Positions 57,351-64,000 of a stretch of 64,000 bases of DNA are shown here, piece after piece. The notes under the pieces are model-generated. The model was not told where the DNA came from, searched no databases, and saw only the letters and a list, made by a program, of their open reading frames with translations. The DNA comes from Dipteronia dyeriana. Lineage: Eukaryota; Streptophyta; Magnoliopsida; Sapindales; Sapindaceae. Position 1 is the stretch's first letter. Every line of letters starts with the position of its first letter. Location of the stretch: contig CM065296.1 in the NCBI GenBank assembly GCA_032871835.1, forward strand, positions 6,024,001 to 6,088,000. Direction: 5' to 3'. A program made the position numbers and the translations under genes.

Positions 57351-59013
57351 TGATTGGTCTATTTCTGTACATGTTTTAGGTCCCCATTTCCTATTATTTG
57401 TGCTTTGTTCTTAGATAAAATTAGGTATTTTATGTGTTTGTTGAGCATTTGTCTGTCACATTCTATTCAAGAGGTGTTGGATGTTATTTTGGAGAAAAAG
57501 AGCAAAAATATCAATTTTCGGACCAGTGCAGAACAATAATATTGTGAGGCCTATATCTTTCAGCTCAGATTGAATTGTGTGTCCTACTACCTATGGATTG
57601 AAATCCCCGGAAGTCTAGTTTCCAGCTCATTTTACGGATTGCAATTCCGATATTCCTAGAAGAGGTTATGCACAATTTAGTAACCGAAGGTCAGTGCTGG
57701 ATAGTCAACCGCAGCCTAGACCGCCGTCCAGGCACAAGACCTAGCCAGGGGTCTACGGAGCGGTACTTGGTAGAGGAACTCCGCGGTCTGGACCGCGGCG
57801 ACCTCCGAAGAGACCCAAGCCTCGGTTGATGGATTTTTGGCGGAAAACCACTCCGAATTGGTCCATAATTGCTCCAAAATTTCCCAAATCAAATTCTAAT
57901 GATTTTAGAAGACCAAAACATGTTTGAGAAACTTCCAAAACTCAAATATTGAGTCAAATATCAAAACAGGAAATTCAATTTAGGAAAGAATTATCATTCC
58001 TTGTCTCATTCAACTTTCCCACTTGATGGATTCCCTAAACCTAAGAAGAATTGGGGGTTCACATGGAAAAATCACTTATAAATACTCCATATTCTTTACA
58101 ATGAAGGGAGACAAGCCAATGGAGGTCCCAAGCCACCAAGGGGGCTGTCCCCCACCACTCCATCACCATACAATTTACATTCATCTTTGCACATCGAATA
58201 TTGAAGTCGAAGAAGAATTCATCAATGGGTTTTATTGTTTCTTTCTCTTCTCTTTCTATTTTCATGATGTGAACTAATTCCATAACTGGGGAATCAATGT
58301 GAACCTTTTGTAAATGCTCATGTTTGGATTAATAATATTATTTCATCAACTCGATTCTTGATTTGTTCATTGCTCTTAATTGCTTGACTCTCATTAGTTT
58401 TAATATTTATTCACACCATAGACCAAGGGTGGATAATTATTTGGCATTATTTTAGGGTTAAGACTATCTGAGATAGACAAAACCTAACTTTGATTAATGC
58501 TCTTTTGGACGAATGAATTTTATCTTTAGCATAGACCAAGCAAAGTATAAAATTTGGTTCTTATTTCTTATGCTTAACGGGGTTTCCGATCATTGTTCAC
58601 ACCGTATACCAAGGGTGAATAGTGGTTGGGAATACTTGACTCATCCCGCGATCATACAGTAATAGTCATATTAAAGATAAAGAATGAACCCTTGAATTGA
58701 TTGAATCTTGTTTACAAATTAATTCCGTGCAATGAGTGTTTATAATTGGGGATCATTGATGACCTAGTGTTTGCTCACCCTTGACCACAACCCAATCTTT
58801 TCAATTGTTTTTTTATTTTTAATTTATTTTAGTTTTAGCTTTAAATCAAACTCAACAATCTTCTTGTTACTTTAATTTAGTTTTAATTAGAGCTATGCTT
58901 AAATCATTAAATCTCTAGTCCTCATGGGAACTATCCTTACTTGCCGGTTTACTTATCTTCACTATTTGTGCACTTGCAAGTATTGTTTTTTATAACACGA
59001 TTTACAACAATCA
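57351..59013 (+). repeat. 3' LTR of element A
   Basis: It runs from TGATTGGTCTATTTCTG to ACAACAATCA. Over 58300-59013 it differs from the 5' LTR at only a handful of bases. ACTTATAAATACTCC near 58070 is the likely promoter box. Confidence 0.95.
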
Positions 59014-60185
59014 GAAATTCAAAGAGCAAGAGTCAAAGAGGCAAATCAAAGGCCTACTCTTCTAGTAAAAGTGAAGAATGTTCTTCGGGTTCCAAGGGAT
59101 GTGAAAGGAATCACATAGCCGTGTACGCTTTACAGGATGACAACTCTAAAGCGGCCACAATACACCCATCGCTCAAAGTCGACATTGAAGAAACTAGTTT
59201 AGATGATGATTGCCACGAGAGTACAAGTGGTATAAGCTTCGATGAAGAAAGTTCAAGCTCCAAGAACTTGATTGATGAAGAGTTTGGTTACGAAGACTTC
59301 ATTAAAAGTCTTAAAAGGTCTTTGAAGAAGAAAAATGAAGAAATCAAGAAGTTAAAGAAAGAAAATCTTCAACTAAGGACCAAGTTAGATGACTCCTTGA
59401 AGATGGACATAGTTGATGTGTCCAAGTATGAGAAGGAGATTGATGATTGCCATCAAAGGATGAAGGTAATGAAGGATAAACTTGCCAACAAAGACAATTC
59501 CTTGAAGATCATCAAGGAGAATGAGATGAGGTGCCTTGGAGAATTGAAGAAAGCCAAGGTCATGCAACCTCAAGCTCAAGGCAAGAAAAGAGCTTTACCT
59601 TCATAACATCCTAGGAGGAAGATTGATCTTGGAGAGACATCCAAGAATGGCCAAGTGAAGGGGCCAATAAAGAATGGAGCTAAACCTCAACAATCAAGAG
59701 CTCCACTTCCAAGCCTTCCTCAACCAAGAAGGCATGTTCAACCGGCTCATCCATCTCAACAAGCTAGACCACAAAGGTGCTACCAATTGGCTCAAGCTCT
59801 AAGAAAAAGCCAACCGGTGTATCACCAAAGACAACCTCATCGACATGGCGATGCATCAATGAGATCACAATGCAAAGCTATAAATTCTCATTTTGTACCT
59901 ACTTGTCATTTTTATGGTATGATTGGTCACTTAAGACCAAATTGCTTTAAGTACATTAAGAGGTGTAGAATATAGACCATGAAGGAATATCGGTTGAAAA
60001 AATGGGCAAATATGCATGAACCTAGGGTTTTTAGAAATATATGTTTAACCACTAGAAATGAGAAAGTGGAACCTATGTGGGTTAGAAAGAATGAACCCGC
60101 TTGCCTTAGTGCCTATGAGATAACCGTAGATGCAACTAGATCCTTTGGACTTAGTAAGTCTATAGGAGCACATGTTTCCCAATGA
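59014..60185 (+). pseudogene. gag C-terminal part of element B: coiled coil and knuckle 2
   Basis: It continues knuckle 1 with KSKSQRGKSKAYSSSKSEEC. An acidic, Ser-rich stretch follows, then a coiled coil (FIKSLKRSLKKKNEEIKKLK). A stop at 59604-59606 interrupts, and then a Gln/Pro-rich basic linker leads to VPTCHFYGMIGHLRPNCFKY, a knuckle with its second Cys changed to Tyr. A stop at 59975 precedes MWVRKNEPACLSAYE. In SIRE elements this region leads into protease and integrase. Here the sequence becomes non-coding after 60185. Confidence 0.85.
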
Positions 60186-61418
60186 CTTGGTTAAATTTTG
60201 ACCCCATAAGGGGAACTCAAGCAAAGAGAGCTATTGTATATTTGTTGCCTGTAATTTTTTAAAAAAATGTTTATGCTCCTTTATTGATTGCTTGAGTAGC
60301 TTGGTTGCACTTATACTATAGTATATTGTATTTTTCTTCAATAAGTGTGAACTATGCTTTGATTACAATCCATGTCGTATTTATGTTCAAACATGCATTT
60401 TTGGACTAGGAGATCTACATAGGAAGTACACATTGAATGACATATAGTTATCTCCATGACATGATGATTCTTTAAATGACATGCTAATGAAAAATGATAA
60501 AGCATGAATTGATGATTGCAATTGTTGAATGCAAAATATTGTGTGAAAAAGCTAGTGAGACTAAAATGTTTCATCAATGTCTCTCTTTCTTTATTAGTTG
60601 AACATGGCTACTATCATACGGGTATCCTACCCGGAAAAATCAAATAGGGTACAAAGTTGCTCATGCCATGTTTAGCTTATAAAGTTGGATATAATTCCAT
60701 TAAAACTTGATATCTATAAAACTCGATATCCTTGCTTCTCTCATGACAAATGATGAATTTGGTTTGAATTATATTGGAAACCTTTGTCATTTGCTTTGCC
60801 AAATACCATTGTTTTTGGACTTGAATGCAACATGTCTTGTATGCAAAGCATTTTTGATTCACACATGTTCTTCAAATAAATCTCTTTGTTTCTCTCCTAT
60901 TAATTGAGTTGCATAAATGTGGCTTATATAATTATACAACAATCTTATATGCTTCTTTCTTTCTTTGCCTTGAGTGACCCAGTTGGGGACTTCTCCTTCG
61001 CCTATATCATGACAAAAAGGGGGAGTAGCATTGACCTAGCATTGTGGTGTTAGGGGAGTAGCATATGGTAGCATGTGTTAGCTTTAAGGGGAGTAGTACT
61101 TGTTTTTAGGGAGATTACATTTAAGGGGAGTAACCCTTTGAGGGGGAGCATTGCATGATATGGTGCATTACTCATATTCTTATATGCAATTGCCTTTGTT
61201 TTATATTCACTTGATCATCTCACATGAACTTGGTTTGGAAAGTGTACTTGTTGTTACCTTGTGTGTAGGGTTGATAGTTCTACAAGAGATTGAAGATTTG
61301 AAGTTTTTTTTTTATGTATATCTCGTTGTAATGTAAAATATCTTCCCGGTGTTTTATTTTGATTTGAGAGGATCAATGTGAGTGGTGGTTTTGTCATCAA
61401 ATAGCCAAAGGGGGAGAT
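60186..61418 (+). other. Pol-less 3' region of element B with polypurine-like runs
   Basis: No coding signal. Between 61010 and 61150 at least five GGGGAGTA/GGGGAGCA runs occur. The true polypurine tract AAAGGGGGAGAT abuts the LTR at 61407-61418. Confidence 0.75.
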
Positions 61419-63775
61419 TGTAAAGTCCTCATTTATTGATTGGCTTATTTCATGAACAAAACACATTTTTGGATGGTAGCTTAGGCTCTCAAGACCTCAA
61501 GAGAAGAAGCACCAAAGGTATATTTCTTGTGCTTACTTGCTTTTAAGAGATATAATTGCACACACTCATAACTCATGCATATTTCTTATTCATATATGTT
61601 GTGTGTTTATATGAGCGTGCATTCATGTTTTGATAACTCTTCTTGCATGTTTATATTGATCACATCCTTGCATTTTTATTGACATGCATTATGTGTTGCT
61701 CACACACACACTTACTTGCATTTGATTTGTTATGCATGTGTGCTTCATTGTTGTCTATGTGTATTCATAGTGTGGTTTTGTGTGTTGTTCGTGCTTGCAC
61801 GATGGTGTGTTTGTCTTAGCGCATTGAGTGACCATTTGAGAAGGTCGTATTCTTCTCTTGGTTTGGTTATGTGGAGTAAGGTGTCTAGTTTCAAAAAGTG
61901 GATTTCAATGATTTAAATGTTTTTCAAAACTGACCTTTGTATGGTCTTGTGACCATATCTTTTTATAAAATGATTCAAAATGAGTTTTGAAATTTTTTTT
62001 ATAAACTAGACACCCATACCTTTCCAACGGTATATTATTCGTAATATTTAATGACCGTTTAGATTGGTTTTGAAATCTCCAAAGTGACCATAAAAACAGG
62101 GCATCTCTGTTGTTGTCCGTTTCTGACCTTTGGTCACTTAAAAGACCATAACTTTTTATACAGACATCCAAATCATGTTTTGAAAATTGGAGTAGAAATT
62201 ATATTTCCATACCTTTCTAACAGTATATTATACGAAAGGTTTAGATGTCGTTTGGTCATGTTTTGGGTCGCTCGAATCTCAGGTTTTTATGCTGTTGCGG
62301 CTCTGCCAGTCCACAAGTGCCCTCATCAGCGCCCCTTGGACAGTAGGTATGCGCTGGTGTGGCATTTGTCGACCAGTTTAGCTCACCAGCGCACTGAGTA
62401 AAATTCTGGATATTTTCAAAACGATGTAGTTTTGTTCTAGGGCTCATATTTTTGTGCCATCTTCTACCTCACTCGTTTTTCAGAGCTTAAAAACCATTTC
62501 TTAGTGAGAGAAAACATTTCCCTTGAGAGGGAAGCTCCAAGAGTGGTTCCTTAACTCTCCAAACCCAAAACCCATCATCCTTCATGCATTATTGATCATC
62601 TTTAGACATGGGTCTTCATCATTCATGACTTGGTAAGTAAGAACAAACTTTTATCTTTGATTATTGTTCTTAAACTCCAAGAGTTCATTTTTATTACATA
62701 GGATTTATAGAAATCATTTTTGAATGCATATTTTTGTTGAATAATGACATGATTGGGTTTGTATTTTGATAGCTTAATTGATTAAGTCATTTTTGCCTAA
62801 AAGCTAGGTCATAAACATTCTTGTGTGATTCATTGTTGACTAGGTTGATAGATTGTTCATTAATCAACTTGTTAAGCTTTTGAATGTTTATGTGATGTTT
62901 TTGTGACAATTAGTTTGTTAGAAAATCTCTACACAACTAATTGAGTTTGTTATTGATAGACATTGGTTTAAGACTTGCATTTATTGTGTGGCTAAATGTT
63001 TGTCTCAATCACATGAATATATACTAAGTATATGTTGAATACATTGTAAGCATATTTGTTGATTCATTGTGATTGTTTGTGATATCTAGGAATGTTGTTA
63101 TTGATAACTTCTAGCTAAATCTCAATGCTTTGCATTTAGATATTGTTTAGGACTCATTGATTGCATTATAGTCCTTGCCATGCTTAATGACAACATGTGT
63201 TGATTTGGCTTTTATGATAGCTTCAGGATTGCTTGTTCTATGTTTAGCTAAGCTTTATGAAATGTCATTTAGCTCTTGATATCTAGGATTGCATTTATTG
63301 CCATCTCATAATCCTAGATAAGCATATAAGGTACCCTAGCCTTGTTTGTTGTTTGAATATCATCATATATTCACATAGTGTGTTTATCTCTTAATTGAAG
63401 AGAAGTAAGTCTTGCATTGCATCCGGGAGTAGATTGCTTCAAGCGTAAGCAAATTGGACTAGGTCCACTTAATACCGGGATTAGGTAGTGGTAGTGGGTT
63501 ATATACCGGGAGTAGGTTGGAACGCCACTATCATCAGTGGATTCGTTGTTCGAGTGTGGCGCACTTAACAACCCCTGGTTTTTCCCATTTGGAGGGTTTC
63601 CACGTATATCTCAAGTGTCTTTATTATTTCCGCACTTATTACACTTGTGATATCATTGTGACTAGTTAGGAGTATTTTCGTCTAATTGACCATTAACCAA
63701 AATTGGGTAAAATTTAATTAAAATCTATTCACCCCCCTCTAGATTATTTCTATACACACCATAATATTTGTTTCA
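61419..63775 (+). repeat. 3' LTR of element B
   Basis: It is 2357 bp, a close copy of 46128-48499, followed by the TSD GTATT. Confidence 0.95.
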
Positions 63776-64000
63776 GTATTTATATAGGTCCAAAAATAGG
63801 TTAGGAATCAACCTATAAACGCGTGCTGGCTGACTGTCGTTTCCCTGTATGTCGCGGTCTTTCATGACGACATGTCGCGGTCTTTCATGACGACATGTCG
63901 CGGTCTTTCATGACGACGTGTCTCGCTCTTTAATGATGACATCACAAGCGACACTTTAGAAAAGTTGTTATCGCGTGGTGTGTCACGGTATGCCATGACG
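63776..64000 (-). repeat. 5' LTR of element C, outer part
   Basis: The LTR resumes after element B and matches 40140-40370. A 23-bp unit (GTCGCGGTCTTTCATGACGA plus CAT) is repeated in tandem from 63851, 63874 and 63897. The sequence runs off the window. Confidence 0.88.

Larger units (their letters stand above)
49912..59013 (+). mobile_element. Element A: non-autonomous Athila-like gypsy retrotransposon
   Basis: The TSD GAAAT is at 49907-49911 and 59014-59018. LTRs of 1.66 kb are almost identical over long stretches, so this is the youngest insertion of the nest. The order is LTR, Asp-type primer-binding site, gag, protease, a coiled-coil/CCHC ORF, 2.6 kb of non-coding DNA, LTR. RT, RNase H and integrase are absent. 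Confidence 0.95.
46128..63775 (+). mobile_element. Element B: SIRE-like Ty1/copia retrotransposon without pol
   Basis: The TSD GTATT is at 46123-46127 and 63776-63780, and the LTRs are 2.37 kb. An initiator-Met-type primer-binding site follows the 5' LTR, and a polypurine tract precedes the 3' LTR. The only coding content is gag in three pieces, separated by an LTR-like insertion and by element A. Integrase, RT and RNase H are absent, so B is non-autonomous. It belongs to the family of the solo LTR at 536-2405. Confidence 0.95.
39081..64000 (-). mobile_element. Element C: non-autonomous Athila-like gypsy retrotransposon (right end outside the window)
   Basis: On the minus strand the 5' LTR starts beyond 64000, resumes at 46127 left of element B and ends at 45201. 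Then come an Asp-type primer-binding site, a gag remnant, a coiled-coil/CCHC module, a long non-coding region, a polypurine tract and the 3' LTR (40577-39081). There is no protease, RT, RNase H or integrase. The left TSD should be ATACT (39076-39080); its partner is not visible. It is the outermost and oldest layer of the nest. Confidence 0.85.

Noticed and set aside
59014..60185. A host zinc-knuckle protein gene
   Set aside because: The frame joins exactly to 49797-49911 across element A and lies between the primer-binding site and polypurine tract of B, so it is retroelement gag.
63851..63920. Evenly spaced 23-bp repeats resembling a CRISPR array
   Set aside because: The units are directly tandem with no unique spacers, lie inside a plant LTR, and recur in diverged form in the partner LTR.

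Overview
The window is plant nuclear DNA, most likely from a eudicot. It is AT-rich, dominated by nested LTR retrotransposons, and carries solo LTRs, MITEs and microsatellites. I see one convincing host gene. The species cannot be named from the sequence. Element boundaries marked with a target-site duplication (TSD) below were read base by base; the others are approximate.

Layout. 1-2600: a broken Ty3/gypsy pol fragment split by a solo LTR of a SIRE-like Ty1/copia family (536-2405, TSD CAACT). 3142-14960: element D, a full-length but mutated Tat-lineage gypsy element (TSD ATATG) with gag, protease, RT, two RNase H domains, integrase and, on the opposite strand, a three-exon antisense gene. 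15595-16261: a two-exon gene for a secreted 8-cysteine defensin-like peptide, with a 135-bp duplication that copies its splice acceptor. 17371-17747: a MITE. 18578-23712: the 3' half of a copia element (minus strand) holding a hAT-like element (19274-19927, TSD ACTATATC) and an Athila-like solo LTR (21755-23474, TSD TTGCT). 23713-27401: the 5' half of another gypsy element (F, minus strand), joined inside RT to the copia remnant. 27402-28970: a GC-richer, organelle-looking island. 29478-32068: a copia LTR fragment holding a 2.2-kb solo LTR (TSD GAAGG). 32069-39075: AT-rich repeats, a degenerate SIRE-like LTR holding a Mutator-like MITE (TSD AATAAACAA), and unassigned DNA.

39081-64000 is a three-level nest. 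Element C (Athila-like, minus strand, right end beyond the window) has its right LTR interrupted by element B (SIRE-like copia, 46128-63775, TSD GTATT). The gag of B is interrupted in turn by element A (Athila-like, 49912-59013, TSD GAAAT).

The most unusual content is the architecture of A and C. Both lack RT, RNase H and integrase. In their place each carries an ORF made of a coiled coil, a CCHC zinc knuckle and a short basic W-x-[RK]-K tail. That layout resembles the C-terminal half of the SIRE-like gag seen in B rather than an Athila gag-pol. A second theme is that several LTR families here carry family-specific repeats or dyads shortly upstream of the predicted LTR TATA box. In A and C the same motif recurs in the internal 3' non-coding region. 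All retroelement ORFs here are broken or lack pol, so mobilisation would need proteins supplied by other elements.
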